In this document: piece by piece, positions 1 through 9,335 of the stretch
How the letters are laid out: each line of letters starts with the position of its first letter
Numbering within the stretch: position 1 is the stretch's first letter
Source: Pseudomonadota bacterium
GTDB lineage: Bacteria; Pseudomonadota; Gammaproteobacteria; Steroidobacterales; Steroidobacteraceae
DNA: 64,000 bases
Assembly (NCBI GenBank): GCA_021792555.1
Contig: JAJYUL010000005.1
Location: 79,797 to 143,796, forward strand
Direction: 5' to 3'
Translations under genes and position numbers: made by a program
Notes under the pieces: generated by a model
Told to the model about the DNA's origin: nothing
What the model saw: only the letters and a program-made list of their open reading frames with translations
Database searches by the model: none

Positions 1-414
1 GCGCACCAGCTCGATGAGCAGCGTGACGCCGAGGCTGGTGTTCGGCGCCACCAGCAGGGGGATGTGCCGCGCCGCATCGGCGAGCTGCGCCTCGAGGTCC
101 TCCGGGAAGCCCGTGGTGCCGATCAGCAGCGGCGTGCCGGCGGCCCGGCAGGCCGCCACGTGCGCCGCCGTCGCCTGCGGCTGGGAGAAATCGATGGCGA
201 CATCGGCGAGCGCAAGCGCCGCGGGCAGATCGGCGCTCACCGCGATCCCGAGCCGCGCGGCCCCCGCGAGCTCCCCCGCGTCGCGCCCGAGCGCGGCGCT
301 GCCCGCCGAGGCAACCGCAGCGGTGATGGCAAGGCTGGGGAACTCCCGGGCGGCACGCACCAGGGAATGGCCCATCCGGCCGCTCGCCCCGATGATCGCT
401 GCGCGGGTGGTCAT
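1..414 (-). CDS. dapB: 4-hydroxy-tetrahydrodipicolinate reductase, N-terminal part (cut by window edge)
   Basis: DapB makes tetrahydrodipicolinate with NAD(P)H in the lysine/diaminopimelate pathway, in the cytoplasm. Reading leftward from the ATG at 414, the 138 visible codons begin MTTRAAIIGASGRMG, the nucleotide-binding glycine motif. They continue with IDFS, GTTGF and APNTSLGV, all DapB signatures in the expected order. The C-terminal half, with the substrate-binding domain, lies beyond the window. It follows dnaJ by 9 bp on the same strand, so it is probably read from the dnaK-dnaJ transcript. The identification is firm; only its completeness is unknown. Confidence 0.93.
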   Translation of the reverse strand, partial: MTTRAAIIGASGRMGHSLVRAAREFPSLAITAAVASAGSAALGRDAGELAGAARLGIAVSADLPAALALADVAIDFSQPQATAAHVAACRAAGTPLLIGTTGFPEDLEAQLADAARHIPLLVAPNTSLGVTLLIELVR

Positions 415-423
415 GCGATCGGT

Positions 424-1548
424 TCAGACGCCGAAGAAGCGCCGCACGCCCTCGAAGAATCCCTTCTCCCGGGGCGAATGACGGGTGCCGTCCTCCTTCA
501 GGGACGCCTCGAGCTTGCGGATCAGCTCCCGCTGCTCGCCCGAGAGGTGCACCGGTGTCTCGACCACGACCCGGCAGAACAGGTCCCCGCGCGAGCCGCC
601 GCGCACGGGCTTGACGCCCTTGTCGCGCAGGCGAAAGACGCGCCCGGATTGGGTCTCGGCCGGAATCTTCAGCACCACGTTGCCGTCCAGGGTCGGCACT
701 TCGACCGTGCCGCCGAGCGCGGCGGTCGCGAAGCTCACCGGCACTTCGCACGAGAGGTGCTCCCCGTCGCGCTCGAAGATCGGATGCTCGCGCACGCTCA
801 CTTCGACGTACAGATCCCCTGGCGGGCCCCCGTTGCGCCCCGCCTCGCCCTCCCCGGCGAGGCGGATCCGATCGCCCGTATCGACACCGGCCGGAATCTT
901 CACGGAGAGCTTGCGGGTGCGGCGCACACGTCCCTGCCCGAAGCAGCTGTCGCAGGGGTTGCGGATGATGGTGCCGGCGCCGCGGCACTTCGGGCAGGTC
1001 TGCTGCAGCTGGAAGAAGCCCTGGGAGATGCGCACCTGGCCGCTGCCGCCGCAGGCGTCGCAGGTCAGCGGGGAGCTGCCCTTGGCCGCCCCGGTGCCGT
1101 GGCAGGTCTCGCACTCGACCAGCTTCGGCACCTCGATCTCCACGGTGTGGCCGAAGACGGCCTCGTGCAGGTCGAGCTCGAGTTCGTAGCGCAGATCGGC
1201 CCCGCGAAACACCTGCGCATGCCCGCCGCGGCGCGCCGAACCGAAGATATCGCCGAAAACGTCCCCGAAGATGTCAGCGAACGCGTCCGCCGCGCCGGCC
1301 CGCCCGCGCGCGCCGGCGGCCGCCGCTTCGACCCCGGCGTGGCCGTACTGGTCGTAGGCTGCGCGCTTCTGGGCATCGGTGAGCACCTCGTAGGCCTCCT
1401 TGGCCTCCTTGAAGCGCTCCTCGGCCTCCTGGTCGCCCGGATTGCGGTCCGGGTGATACTTCATGGCGAGACGCCGGTAGGCCTTCTTGATCTCCGCCTC
1501 GGTGGCCGTCTTCGGGACGTCGAGTACCTTGTAGTAGTCTTTCTTCAT
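424..1548 (-). CDS. dnaJ: Chaperone DnaJ (Hsp40)
   Basis: Cochaperone that delivers unfolded proteins to DnaK and stimulates its ATPase. The 374 aa are a normal full length. The N-terminal J domain has the HPD tripeptide in YHPDRNPG. A Gly/Phe-poor but Gly/Ala-rich linker at about residues 75-100 includes several phenylalanines. The central zinc-binding region has four CxxCxGxG-type repeats ([32 protein letters not shown]), followed by the C-terminal peptide-binding domain. It lies 72 bp downstream of dnaK, separated by a strong hairpin, and upstream of dapB. Confidence 0.97.
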   Translation of the reverse strand: MKKDYYKVLDVPKTATEAEIKKAYRRLAMKYHPDRNPGDQEAEERFKEAKEAYEVLTDAQKRAAYDQYGHAGVEAAAAGARGRAGAADAFADIFGDVFGDIFGSARRGGHAQVFRGADLRYELELDLHEAVFGHTVEIEVPKLVECETCHGTGAAKGSSPLTCDACGGSGQVRISQGFFQLQQTCPKCRGAGTIIRNPCDSCFGQGRVRRTRKLSVKIPAGVDTGDRIRLAGEGEAGRNGGPPGDLYVEVSVREHPIFERDGEHLSCEVPVSFATAALGGTVEVPTLDGNVVLKIPAETQSGRVFRLRDKGVKPVRGGSRGDLFCRVVVETPVHLSGEQRELIRKLEASLKEDGTRHSPREKGFFEGVRRFFGV

Positions 1549-1565
1549 GCGTCTCGCACAGCAAT

Positions 1566-1592
1566 AGCGGGGTTCGCAGCGCGAACCCCGCT
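1566..1592 (-). terminator. Perfect 12-bp hairpin between dnaK and dnaJ
   Basis: AGCGGGGTTCGC pairs perfectly with GCGAACCCCGCT across a 3-nt loop. It lies in the 72-bp gap between the dnaK stop and the dnaJ start. No T-run follows on the minus strand, so it is more likely an attenuator or mRNA-stability element that lowers dnaJ relative to dnaK than a full terminator. The structure is seen; the role is inferred. Confidence 0.55.
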
Positions 1593-1620
1593 CACTATAA
1601 CGGCTCGGTCAGCTTTTCGG

Positions 1621-3582
1621 TCAGGAGGCCTTGCGCCCCTTGTCCTTGACCTCCTCGAACTCCGCGTCGACGACGTCCTCCTTGCCGCCGGCACCGCCTG
1701 CGGAAGCGCCCGCCGCCTCCGGGCCCGGGCCCGCCGCACCGGCCGCACCGGCGGCCGCACCGGCCTCACCGGCGTAGGCTTTCTGCGCGATGCCGCTCGA
1801 GGCCTGCGCGAGCGCCTCGGTCTTCTTCTCGATCACCTCGCGGTCGTCGCCCTTGAGCGCCGTGCGCAGATCGGAGATCGCCGACTCGACGCTGGCGCGC
1901 TCGCTCGCCTCGACTTTCTCGCCGAGGTCCTTCAGGCTGCGCTCCACGGCGTGGATCATGGCGTCGGCCTTGTTGCGCGTCTCGACCAGCTCGCGGAAGC
2001 GCTTGTCCTCGGCGGCATGCGCCTCGGCGTCGCGCACCATGCGCTTGATCTCGTCCTCGTTGAGGCCGCTTGAGGCCTTGATGACGATCTTCTGCTCGCG
2101 CCCGGTCGCCTTGTCCTTGGCCGACACGTTGAGAATGCCGTTGGCGTCGATGTCGAAAGACACCTCGATCTGCGGCATGCCGCGCGGCGCCGGCGGAATG
2201 TCCGACAGGTCGAACTTGCCGAGCGACTTGTTGTCGGCCGCCCGCTCGCGCTCGCCCTGCAGCACGTGGATGGTCACTGCGGTCTGACTGTCATCGGCGG
2301 TGGAGAACACCTGCGAGGCCTTGGTCGGAATCGTGGTGTTCTTCTCGATGAGCTTGGTCATCACCCCGCCCAAGGTCTCGATGCCGAGCGACAGCGGCGT
2401 CACGTCGAGCAGCAGCACGTCCTTGACCTCGCCTGCGAGCACGCCGGCCTGGATCGCAGCGCCGACCGCAACCGCCTCATCGGGGTTGACGTCCTTGCGC
2501 GGCTCACGGCCGAAGAAATCCTTCACGTACTTCTGCACGAGCGGCATGCGGGTCTGGCCGCCGACCAGGATGACCTCCGCGATGTCGCCGGCCGAGACAC
2601 CCGCATCCTTCAGCGCGGTGCGGCACGGCGCAATGGTCTTCTGCACCAGCTCCTCGACCAGCGCTTCGAGTTTGGCGCGGGTGAGCTTGACGGCCAGGTG
2701 CTTCGGGCCCGAGGCGTCCGCCGTGATGTACGGCAGATTGATCTCGGTCTGCTGCGTCGAGGACAGCTCGATCTTCGCCTTCTCGGCGGCCTCCTTCAGG
2801 CGCTGCATGGCGAGGGGGTCCTTGCGCACGTCGACGCCGGATTCCTTCAGGAACTCCTCGGCGAGGAAATTGATGATGCGCAGGTCGAAGTCCTCGCCGC
2901 CGAGGAACGTATCGCCGTTGGTCGAGAGCACCTCGAACTGGTGCTCCCCGTCGATCTCGGCGATCTCGATGATGGAGATGTCGAACGTGCCGCCGCCCAA
3001 GTCGTACACCGCGATCTTGCGGTCCCCGCCCTGCTTGTCGAGCCCGTAGGCGAGCGAGGCGGCGGTCGGCTCATTGATGATGCGCTTGACCTCCAGGCCC
3101 GCGATGCGCCCGGCGTCCTTGGTCGCCTGGCGCTGCGAGTCGTTAAAGTACGCCGGCACCGTGATCACCGCCTCGGTGACCGGCTCGCCGAGGTAGTCCT
3201 CGGCGGTCTTCTTCATCTTCATCAGCACGCGTGCGGAGATCTCCGGCGGGGCCATCTTCTTGCCCTGCACCTCGACCCAGGCATCGCCGTTGTCGGCGCG
3301 CGCGATCTTGTAGGGCACCATCTTCGCGTCACGCTGAACGACTTCGTCCTCGAACTTCCGTCCGATGAGCCGCTTGATGGCGAACAGCGTGTTCTGCGGG
3401 TTGGTGACCGCCTGACGCTTGGCCGGCTGGCCCACCAGCACCTCGTTGTCCTTGGTGAAGGCGACGATCGAGGGAGTCGTGCGGTCGCCCTCGCTGTTCT
3501 CGATCACCCGGGGCTTGCCGCCCTCCATGATGGCCACGCAGGAATTCGTGGTGCCGAGGTCGATGCCGATTACCTTTGCCAT
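1621..3582 (-). CDS. dnaK: Molecular chaperone DnaK (Hsp70)
   Basis: ATP-dependent Hsp70 that binds exposed hydrophobic segments, working with DnaJ and the exchange factor GrpE. It is 653 aa long. The nucleotide-binding domain starts [18 protein letters not shown] and carries the phosphate-2 motif DLGGGTFD and the adenosine motif [10 protein letters not shown]. The substrate-binding domain and helical lid follow. A Gly/Ala-rich tail ends in [10 protein letters not shown], close to the EEVKDKK tail of bacterial DnaKs. It lies downstream of grpE, with its own heat-shock-type promoter in the 92-bp gap. Confidence 0.98.
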   Translation of the reverse strand: MAKVIGIDLGTTNSCVAIMEGGKPRVIENSEGDRTTPSIVAFTKDNEVLVGQPAKRQAVTNPQNTLFAIKRLIGRKFEDEVVQRDAKMVPYKIARADNGDAWVEVQGKKMAPPEISARVLMKMKKTAEDYLGEPVTEAVITVPAYFNDSQRQATKDAGRIAGLEVKRIINEPTAASLAYGLDKQGGDRKIAVYDLGGGTFDISIIEIAEIDGEHQFEVLSTNGDTFLGGEDFDLRIINFLAEEFLKESGVDVRKDPLAMQRLKEAAEKAKIELSSTQQTEINLPYITADASGPKHLAVKLTRAKLEALVEELVQKTIAPCRTALKDAGVSAGDIAEVILVGGQTRMPLVQKYVKDFFGREPRKDVNPDEAVAVGAAIQAGVLAGEVKDVLLLDVTPLSLGIETLGGVMTKLIEKNTTIPTKASQVFSTADDSQTAVTIHVLQGERERAADNKSLGKFDLSDIPPAPRGMPQIEVSFDIDANGILNVSAKDKATGREQKIVIKASSGLNEDEIKRMVRDAEAHAAEDKRFRELVETRNKADAMIHAVERSLKDLGEKVEASERASVESAISDLRTALKGDDREVIEKKTEALAQASSGIAQKAYAGEAGAAAGAAGAAGPGPEAAGASAGGAGGKEDVVDAEFEEVKDKGRKAS

Positions 3583-3632
3583 GATCTGCTCCGCCGAAAA
3601 TTCAGTTGCTTAGGGGTTCGCTGGAGTCTTTC

Positions 3633-3657
3633 TGGGGGTAGGCCTTGCCGATTCAAG
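3633..3657 (-). promoter_or_regulatory. Sigma32-type (heat shock) promoter for dnaK
   Basis: On the minus strand CTTGAA (3657-3652) is followed after 13 bp by CCCCCA (3638-3633). This fits the RpoH consensus CTTGAA-N13-CCCCAT. It lies about 50 bp upstream of the dnaK ATG and just downstream of the grpE stop, where an internal heat-shock promoter is expected. No CIRCE inverted repeat is seen here although hrcA is present. Confidence 0.6.
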
Positions 3658-3674
3658 GGCTTTGGGGACAATCC

Positions 3675-4238
3675 CTAGGCCCCGGCCGGGGCCTTGGCCA
3701 CGATCACGCGGGCCGGGCGCAGCAGCCGGCCGTTGAGCTCGAAGCCGGTCTGCACCACCTGCAGGACGGTATTCGGCTCGGCGCTCGCGGACTCCTGCGC
3801 CAGCATGGCCTCGTGCCGGGCCGGGTCGAACGGCTCGCCGAGCGGCCGGATGGGGGTCACGCCGAGCTTCTCGAGGGCCTTGGCGAGCAGCTTCAGCGTG
3901 GCCTCCTGGCCCTGCTTGAGGCTGCTGACGTCGGCTTCGACCTGATCGGCGCTGCGCACGGCCAGCTCCAGGCTGTCCTGCACCGGCAGCAGCTCGGCGG
4001 CGAACTTCTCCAGTCCGTAGCGGTTGGCCGCCTCGATGTCGCGCTGGGCGCGCTTGCGCACGTTGTCGAGCTCGGCCACCGCGCGCAGGTACTGCTCCCA
4101 ATGCTCGCGGGCGCGCTGCTCGGCCTGCGCGAGCGCCTGCTGCAGCTGCGCCAGCTCCGTCAGCGGGGCGGCGCCCTCGTCTGCGGCGCCCGATCGCGCC
4201 TCGTCCGCCGGGCTCGTGCCGGCCTGCTCAGTGCTCAT
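3675..4238 (-). CDS. grpE: Nucleotide exchange factor GrpE
   Basis: Dimeric exchange factor that releases ADP from DnaK. From the ATG at 4238 the protein (187 aa) starts MSTEQAGTSPADEARS. I chose this start because AGGAAAGAGG lies just upstream; a longer in-frame start at 4274 lacks family similarity. A long Gln/Ala/Arg-rich N-terminal helix (dimer coiled coil) is followed by the conserved core (AELDNVRKRAQRD, FAAELLPVQDSLE) and the C-terminal beta domain (GVTPIRPLGEPFDP, LNGRLLRPARVIV). It sits between hrcA and dnaK. Confidence 0.95.
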   Translation of the reverse strand: MSTEQAGTSPADEARSGAADEGAAPLTELAQLQQALAQAEQRAREHWEQYLRAVAELDNVRKRAQRDIEAANRYGLEKFAAELLPVQDSLELAVRSADQVEADVSSLKQGQEATLKLLAKALEKLGVTPIRPLGEPFDPARHEAMLAQESASAEPNTVLQVVQTGFELNGRLLRPARVIVAKAPAGA

Positions 4239-4325
4239 CGGCAATCCTCTTTCCTGATGTGAACGTGAAGCCAAAACAGCGCCCCGCGGCGCTCGCCGCG
4301 CGGCGTTCAGCGCTCGGTGTGGGGA

Positions 4326-5387
4326 TCAGCGCCGCGAATTCAAGGCGGCGCCGAGCAGTTTAGCCGTCATGTCCACGATGGGGATGACCCGCTCGTAGGC
4401 CATCCGGGTCGGCCCGATGACCCCGAGCACGCCGAACGCCGAGCCCGGCTGCCCGTACGGGGCGGTGACCACGCTGCAGTCATCGAGAATGCGGTAGCCG
4501 GATTCGTGGCCGATGAAGATCTGCACCCCCTCGGCGCGCAGGCTCTGGTCGAGCAGGTGCAGGAAGTCGCGCTTCTCGTTGAACGCCTCGAACAGCCGGC
4601 GCAGCCGCTCGACGCTCGAGAGCTCCGCGACGCTCATGAGATTGGTCTCGCCCTTGATGACGTACTCGAGCTCCCCGCCCTGCGCGCCCGTCTCGAACAC
4701 GTGCTGCGCCATCGAGATGGCATCGAGCATCACCTGGTTCATGTGCGCGCGGGTCTCGCTCAACTGCCGCAGGATCTCCTGGCGCACCTCATCGAGCGAG
4801 CGACCGCGGAACTGATCATTGAGGAAGTTCGAGGCGCGCCTGAGCTCATCGGGAGAGTAGTAGCGCTCGAGCTGGATGATGCGGTTCTGCACCTCGCGCT
4901 CCCCGTACACCAGCACCACCAGCACGCGGTTCTCCGAGAGCCCCACGAACTCGATCTGGGTGATCGAGGCCTGGGTGGGGCGCGGCAACGTCACCACGCC
5001 GGCGAGGCGCGTCAAGCTCGAGAGCAGCTGCGAGACGGTGCTCACCAGGTCCCGGCCGCTCTCGCGCAGCGCCTCGAACTGCCGTTCGATCTCGGCCGCT
5101 GCGGCCGCCTCGAGCGGCTGCACGTGCAGCAGCGAGTCGACGAAGAACCGGTAGCCCTTGTCGGTCGGGATCCGTCCGGCGGAGGTGTGCGGGGAGGCGA
5201 CGAACCCGAGCTCCTCCAGATCGGCCATCACGTTGCGGATGGTCGCCGAGGACAGCTGCAGCCCCGACTCGCGCGACAAGGCGCGCGAGCCGACCGGCTG
5301 GCCGTCGCGGATGTAGCTCTCCACCAGCACGCGCAGCAGGTGCTGCGCGCGCTCGTTCAGTTGTTCGTCCCGGCCGTCTTGCGTCAT
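4326..5387 (-). CDS. hrcA: Heat-inducible transcription repressor HrcA
   Basis: Repressor that binds CIRCE elements before class I heat-shock operons; its folding depends on GroEL. The 353 aa start with a winged-helix domain (residues about 10-85, including LSSATIRNVMADLEELGF). A GAF-like domain and inserted dimerization segment follow, ending with the family-typical GVIGPTRMAYERVIPIV near the C-terminus. It is the first gene of the hrcA-grpE-dnaK-dnaJ-dapB run. I saw no CIRCE repeat here, so its targets, for example groESL, may lie elsewhere. Confidence 0.95.
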   Translation of the reverse strand: MTQDGRDEQLNERAQHLLRVLVESYIRDGQPVGSRALSRESGLQLSSATIRNVMADLEELGFVASPHTSAGRIPTDKGYRFFVDSLLHVQPLEAAAAAEIERQFEALRESGRDLVSTVSQLLSSLTRLAGVVTLPRPTQASITQIEFVGLSENRVLVVLVYGEREVQNRIIQLERYYSPDELRRASNFLNDQFRGRSLDEVRQEILRQLSETRAHMNQVMLDAISMAQHVFETGAQGGELEYVIKGETNLMSVAELSSVERLRRLFEAFNEKRDFLHLLDQSLRAEGVQIFIGHESGYRILDDCSVVTAPYGQPGSAFGVLGVIGPTRMAYERVIPIVDMTAKLLGAALNSRR

Positions 5388-5437
5388 AAGTGTACGACCG
5401 CGCGCGATTGCCGCTCTCGCGCAGCCGCTGGTCTCAA

Positions 5438-5464
5438 ACTATAGTCGCGGCACGCGAGCGTCAA
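5438..5464 (-). promoter_or_regulatory. Possible sigma70 promoter for hrcA
   Basis: On the minus strand TTGACG (5464-5459) and TATAGT (5443-5438) are separated by 15 bp, about 50 bp upstream of the hrcA start. The boxes are good but the spacer is short. This intergenic stretch also has to serve nadK on the other strand. Confidence 0.4.
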
Positions 5465-5497
5465 GCAACCGGCCCCTCGTCCTGCTAGGATTTTCCG

Positions 5498-6379
5498 ATG
5501 ACCCCTCCCCGCATTTGCGCGCTGGTCGGCCGATTCTCGGATCCGCGGGTGGCCGAGTCCGCCCAGGCCGTGCTCGCGCATCTGGCCGGCCGGGGCGTGC
5601 CGGTGCGGGTGGATGCGGCCGCGGCGCTCGCGGGCAGCCCGGGGGCGATCGGCGTGCCGCTCGCGGAGCTCGGCCGCAGCGCCGATCTGATGATCGCGGT
5701 GGGCGGTGACGGCACGCTGCTCTATGCGGCCGGCCTCGTGGCGCGCCACGGAGTGCCGCTCCTCGGCATCAACCGCGGCCGCCTCGGGTTTCTCACCGAC
5801 GTGATGCCCCAGGACATTCCCGAATGCCTCGATGCGGCGCTGGCCGGACGGCTCGATGCCGACGAGCGCCCGCTGCTGCTGGCGAGACTGCATCAGGCCG
5901 ACGGGGGCAGCAGCGAGTGCCTCGCCCTGAACGACGTCGTGCTGCAGAAGCTCGCCACGGGACGCATGCTCGATTTCGAGACCCGCGTGGCGGGCCGCTA
6001 CGTCAATACGCATGCCGGCGACGGCATCGTGGTGGCGAGCGCCACCGGCTCGACCGCCTACGCGCTCTCCTGCGGCGGGCCGATCATCGAGCCGCAGCTC
6101 GACATCGTCGTGCTCGCCCCGATCTGTCCGCACACCCTCTCGGACCGCCCCATCGTGGTCTCGGGCCGCTCGGTGGTCGAGATTCGCCTGCTCGAGCGGC
6201 CCGACACGCGCGCGCAGGTGACCTGCGACGGCACCATTCTCGGCACGCTCGTGCCGGGCGAGCGCCTGCAGATCCAGCGCGCCGCCGAGCGCATCACGCT
6301 GCTGCATCCGCCCGGGCACGAGTACTTCCGCCTGCTGCGCTCGAAGCTGCACTGGGGCCGGGGCGACATCGAGCGCTGA
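5498..6379 (+). CDS. nadK: NAD kinase
   Basis: Phosphorylates NAD to NADP with ATP or polyphosphate. The 293 aa contain the kinase GGDGT motif (VGGDGTLLYAA), the NRGRLGFLTD motif and the conserved glycine-rich segment GDGIVVASATGSTAYALSCGGPI (read in two overlapping parts). The length is normal. It is divergent from hrcA across 110 bp and is followed after 27 bp by recN, a common gammaproteobacterial pairing. Confidence 0.97.
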   Translation: MTPPRICALVGRFSDPRVAESAQAVLAHLAGRGVPVRVDAAAALAGSPGAIGVPLAELGRSADLMIAVGGDGTLLYAAGLVARHGVPLLGINRGRLGFLTDVMPQDIPECLDAALAGRLDADERPLLLARLHQADGGSSECLALNDVVLQKLATGRMLDFETRVAGRYVNTHAGDGIVVASATGSTAYALSCGGPIIEPQLDIVVLAPICPHTLSDRPIVVSGRSVVEIRLLERPDTRAQVTCDGTILGTLVPGERLQIQRAAERITLLHPPGHEYFRLLRSKLHWGRGDIER

Positions 6380-6406
6380 GCGGCCCGCTGCACCGATCCA
6401 TCCACC

Positions 6407-8119
6407 ATGCTCACCGCCCTCACGATCCGTGATTTCGCCATCATCGATGAACTCGAGCTCACGCTGCGCCCGGGGCTGACGGTGCTCACCGGGGAGACCG
6501 GCGCGGGCAAGTCGATCATGGTCGATGCGCTGCAGCTGCTCGCCGGCGGGCGCGCCGGCGCGGAGATGATCCGCCACGGCGCCGAGCGCGCCGAGCTCAG
6601 CGCCACCTTCGACGTGCGCGCAGCGCCGCCCGAGCTGCGCGAGTGGCTCGAGCGCCAGGGGCTCGCCGACGAGGAGCTCATCGTGCGCCGCATGCTCGGC
6701 GCGGATGGCCGCTCGCGCGCCTGGCTCAACGGTCAGCCGGTGCCGCTGCAGCTGCTGCGCGAGGCGGGCGATCTGCTCATCGACATCCACGGGCAGCACG
6801 AATTCCAGTCCCTCACGCGCGCGCCGCGCCAGCGTGAGCTGCTCGATGAGTTCGGCAGTCTCGCCGCGCCCATGGCCGAGGTCACCGAGGCCTGCCGGCG
6901 CTGGCGGGCGCTGCACGCGCGCGAGCGGGAACTCGCCGAGGCCGACCGCGACCGCGACGCTCGGCTCGATCTGCTGCGCCACCAGGTCGGGGAGCTCGGC
7001 GCGCTCGAGCTCGCAGCCGGGGAGCTCGAGCGGCTGAGCGAGGAGCGTGTGCGCCTCGCTCATCGCGGCCGGCTGGCCGAAGCGGCGCAAGCGGCGCTCG
7101 CGCTGCTGTACCAGGATGAGACGCACAACGCCCACAGCGGCATCGGGCGCGCCCTGCAGGCGCTGCGCGCGGCGGTGACGATCGACCCGCAGCTCAGTCC
7201 GATCATCGCCCTCGCGCAGGAGGCGGAGGTGAACATCCGCGAGGCGGCCCGCGAGCTCGAACGTTACGCCGAGGGACTCGAGCTCGACACCTCGCGCCAG
7301 AACGAGGTCGAGAGCCGGCTCGCGGCCATCGAGGACCTCGCCCGCAAGCACCGCGTGGCGCCGGCGCAGCTGCCGCAGCGCGCCCGGCAGCTCGCCGATG
7401 AGCTCGAGCGGTTCGAGCGCGCCGCGGTCGATCTGCGCTCGGTGCGCGCGGAGCTCGGCGAGGCGCTCGCGCAGTACCGCCGGTGCGCCGCGGCGCTCTC
7501 GCAGGGCCGCACCCAGGCGGCCGAGGCGCTCGGTGCGGCCGTGACCGCGCACATGCAGTCACTCGGCATGGCCGGTGGCCGCTTCGAAGTGAGCGTCACG
7601 GCGAGCGAGGGGGAGCCCGCTCCGCATGGGGCCGATGAGGTCGAATTCCGCGTCAGCGCCAATCCGGGCCAGCCGCTCCGTCCGCTCGCCAAGGTCGCCT
7701 CCGGCGGGGAGCTCTCGCGGCTCTCCCTCGCGGTCGAAGTCGCCAGCAGCGCGCGCGAGACGCGTTGCATGGTGTTCGATGAGGTCGATTCGGGCATCGG
7801 CGGGGCGGTGGCCGAGATCGTCGGCCGCGAGCTGCGCTCGCTCGGGCAGCGCAGCCAGGTGCTGTGCGTGACGCACCTGCCGCAGGTGGCCTCGCAGGGC
7901 CATCAGCACCTGCGCGTCGCGAAGCTCACCGACGGACGGGCCACGCGCACCAGCCTCACCGAGCTGCCCGAGAGCGAGCGCATCGAGGAGCTGGCGCGCA
8001 TGCTCGGCGGCGTCGATGTCACCAGCACCGCGCGCGAGCATGCGCGCCAGATGCTGCGCAGCGCCGCGGCCGCACCGGCCCCGTCGCAGCGGCCCAAACG
8101 CGCCGCGCGGCGCCGCTGA
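6407..8119 (+). CDS. recN: DNA repair protein RecN
   Basis: SMC-like ATPase acting in recombinational double-strand-break repair. The 570 aa include an N-terminal Walker A (GETGAGKSIM), a central coiled-coil region at about residues 160-370 rich in Glu/Arg/Leu, and a C-terminal signature and Walker B (KVASGGELSRLSLA, CMVFDEVDSGIGG), then CVTHLPQVA. The length is normal. The stop lies 5 bp from the convergent fur stop. Confidence 0.97.
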   Translation: MLTALTIRDFAIIDELELTLRPGLTVLTGETGAGKSIMVDALQLLAGGRAGAEMIRHGAERAELSATFDVRAAPPELREWLERQGLADEELIVRRMLGADGRSRAWLNGQPVPLQLLREAGDLLIDIHGQHEFQSLTRAPRQRELLDEFGSLAAPMAEVTEACRRWRALHARERELAEADRDRDARLDLLRHQVGELGALELAAGELERLSEERVRLAHRGRLAEAAQAALALLYQDETHNAHSGIGRALQALRAAVTIDPQLSPIIALAQEAEVNIREAARELERYAEGLELDTSRQNEVESRLAAIEDLARKHRVAPAQLPQRARQLADELERFERAAVDLRSVRAELGEALAQYRRCAAALSQGRTQAAEALGAAVTAHMQSLGMAGGRFEVSVTASEGEPAPHGADEVEFRVSANPGQPLRPLAKVASGGELSRLSLAVEVASSARETRCMVFDEVDSGIGGAVAEIVGRELRSLGQRSQVLCVTHLPQVASQGHQHLRVAKLTDGRATRTSLTELPESERIEELARMLGGVDVTSTAREHARQMLRSAAAAPAPSQRPKRAARRR

Positions 8120-8124
8120 GCCGC

Positions 8125-8559
8125 TCAGCGCCCGGGCGTACGCCGGTGCGGGCAGGCCTCGCGGCGGCAATGGCCGTAAAGAATGAGCGAGTGATCCCGG
8201 ATCTCGAAGTGCAGGCGGTGCGCCACCGCGTTCTGCCGCGCCTCAATGCTGTCGTCGACGAACTCTTCGACGTGGCCGCAGTCAAGACACACGATATGAT
8301 CGTGATGGGCGCCCTGGTTGAGCTCGAAGACGGCCATGCCGTCCTCGAAGTGGTGCCGGGTGACCAGCCCGGCCGCCTCGAACTGCGTGAGCACGCGGTA
8401 GACGGTCGCAAGCCCGATGTCCTCGTGCGACTCGAGCAGGCTGCGGTAGATGTCCTCGGCCGACAGATGCCGCGTCTCGCTCCCGGCGAGGATCTCGAGG
8501 ATCTTCAGGCGCGGCAGCGTCACTTTCAGGCCGGCTTTGCGCAGGTCCTTGCCTTCCAC
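8125..8559 (-). CDS. fur: Ferric uptake regulator Fur
   Basis: Iron-responsive repressor. From the GTG at 8559 (144 aa) it reads VEGKDLRKAGLKVTLPRLKI. I chose this start because GGAGG lies about 10 nt upstream, and the open frame further upstream has no family similarity. The winged helix has the SAEDIYRSL and GLATVYRVLTQFE segments. The metal-binding region contains GAHHDHIVCLDCGHVEEF with its paired cysteines, and a second Cys pair (CRREACPH) lies at the C-terminus. It is divergent from bamE and convergent with recN. Confidence 0.94.
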   Translation of the reverse strand: MEGKDLRKAGLKVTLPRLKILEILAGSETRHLSAEDIYRSLLESHEDIGLATVYRVLTQFEAAGLVTRHHFEDGMAVFELNQGAHHDHIVCLDCGHVEEFVDDSIEARQNAVAHRLHFEIRDHSLILYGHCRREACPHRRTPGR

Positions 8560-8654
8560 GCGTCTCGAGCCTCCGGGTCTGACCGCCGCGCGCGAGTGCG
8601 GCGGCGCTTGCACGATCAGGTATGATCGGCCCAATTATTGCCCATCGGACCTCC

Positions 8655-9044
8655 ATGCGACCAGTTCAGTTCAGTTCGGCCCTGCGCCTCTCGGCGGCCC
8701 TCCTCGCCCTCTCGACGCTGCTCGGCGGGTGCGTCTACCGGATGGCCATTCAGCAAGGCAATTATCTCGACGGGCACACCGTGCGGCAGCTGAAGGTGGG
8801 CATGACCCGCGTGCAGGTGCGCTATCTGCTCGGCACGCCGATGATCAAGGACGTGTTCGACACCGACCGCTGGGACTACGTCTACTACTTCAAGCGCGGC
8901 TACGTGCACCGGCCGATCGAGAGCCGCGTGACGGTGTTCTTCCACGACGGGAAGGTCAGCCACTTCGCGCTCTACAACGTGCCGAAGGGCCAGCCGATCG
9001 CCCCGGGGCTGCTGCCCTCGGCGAAGAAATTCCCGGTGGGCTGA
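8655..9044 (+). CDS. bamE: Outer membrane assembly lipoprotein BamE (SmpA/OmlA)
   Basis: Lipoprotein subunit of the BAM complex that inserts beta-barrels into the outer membrane. From the ATG at 8655 it is 129 aa. It has a lipoprotein signal peptide ending LLGGC and the SmpA/OmlA core (VRQLKVGMTRVQVRYLLGTP, then DTDRWDYVYYFKRGY). Placement divergent from fur is conserved in many gammaproteobacteria. It ends directly against rnfH on the other strand; the two stop codons abut. Confidence 0.95.
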   Translation: MRPVQFSSALRLSAALLALSTLLGGCVYRMAIQQGNYLDGHTVRQLKVGMTRVQVRYLLGTPMIKDVFDTDRWDYVYYFKRGYVHRPIESRVTVFFHDGKVSHFALYNVPKGQPIAPGLLPSAKKFPVG

Positions 9045-9335
9045 TCAGCGCCGCGGCCTGAGCCGCGCGCGCCGGCGTTGGCGCGGGTCTGCACCGAGCG
9101 GCCGGTACAGCTCGATGCGCTCGGCGTCGGCGGGCACGGCATCGCGGCTGCGCAGCTCACCGAAGATTCCGACCGGCGCCTCATCCCAGGGCACCGGAGC
9201 ATCGGGCGCGCCGCGCCGCGCCGCGGCAATCACCTCGGCGATGCTCGCCGCACTGTCGATTTCCACCGGCCAGAGAAACTGCCGCTCGGCGGTGGCGTAG
9301 GCCACCATGCAGCGCTTCAGCGCCCTGCCGCTCAC
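9045..9335 (-). CDS. rnfH: RnfH family protein (RatB-like)
   Basis: Small ubiquitin-fold protein of the RnfH/RatB family, whose role is poorly defined. From the GTG at 9335 it is 96 aa. The core reads VAYATAERQFLWPVEID, then VGIFGELRSRDAVPADAERIELYRPL, the normal family pattern, and the tail is Arg-rich (QRRRARLRPRR). The start overlaps the ratA stop in a GTGA tetranucleotide, which supports GTG over the internal ATG at 9308 and implies translational coupling. Confidence 0.9.
   Translation of the reverse strand: MSGRALKRCMVAYATAERQFLWPVEIDSAASIAEVIAAARRGAPDAPVPWDEAPVGIFGELRSRDAVPADAERIELYRPLGADPRQRRRARLRPRR

Noticed and set aside
64..7552. Very long open frames antisense to dnaJ, dnaK, hrcA, nadK and recN
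   Set aside because: They are shadows of high-GC codon bias. Their products are Arg/Ala/Leu-rich with no family motifs, and the opposite strand has complete conserved genes.
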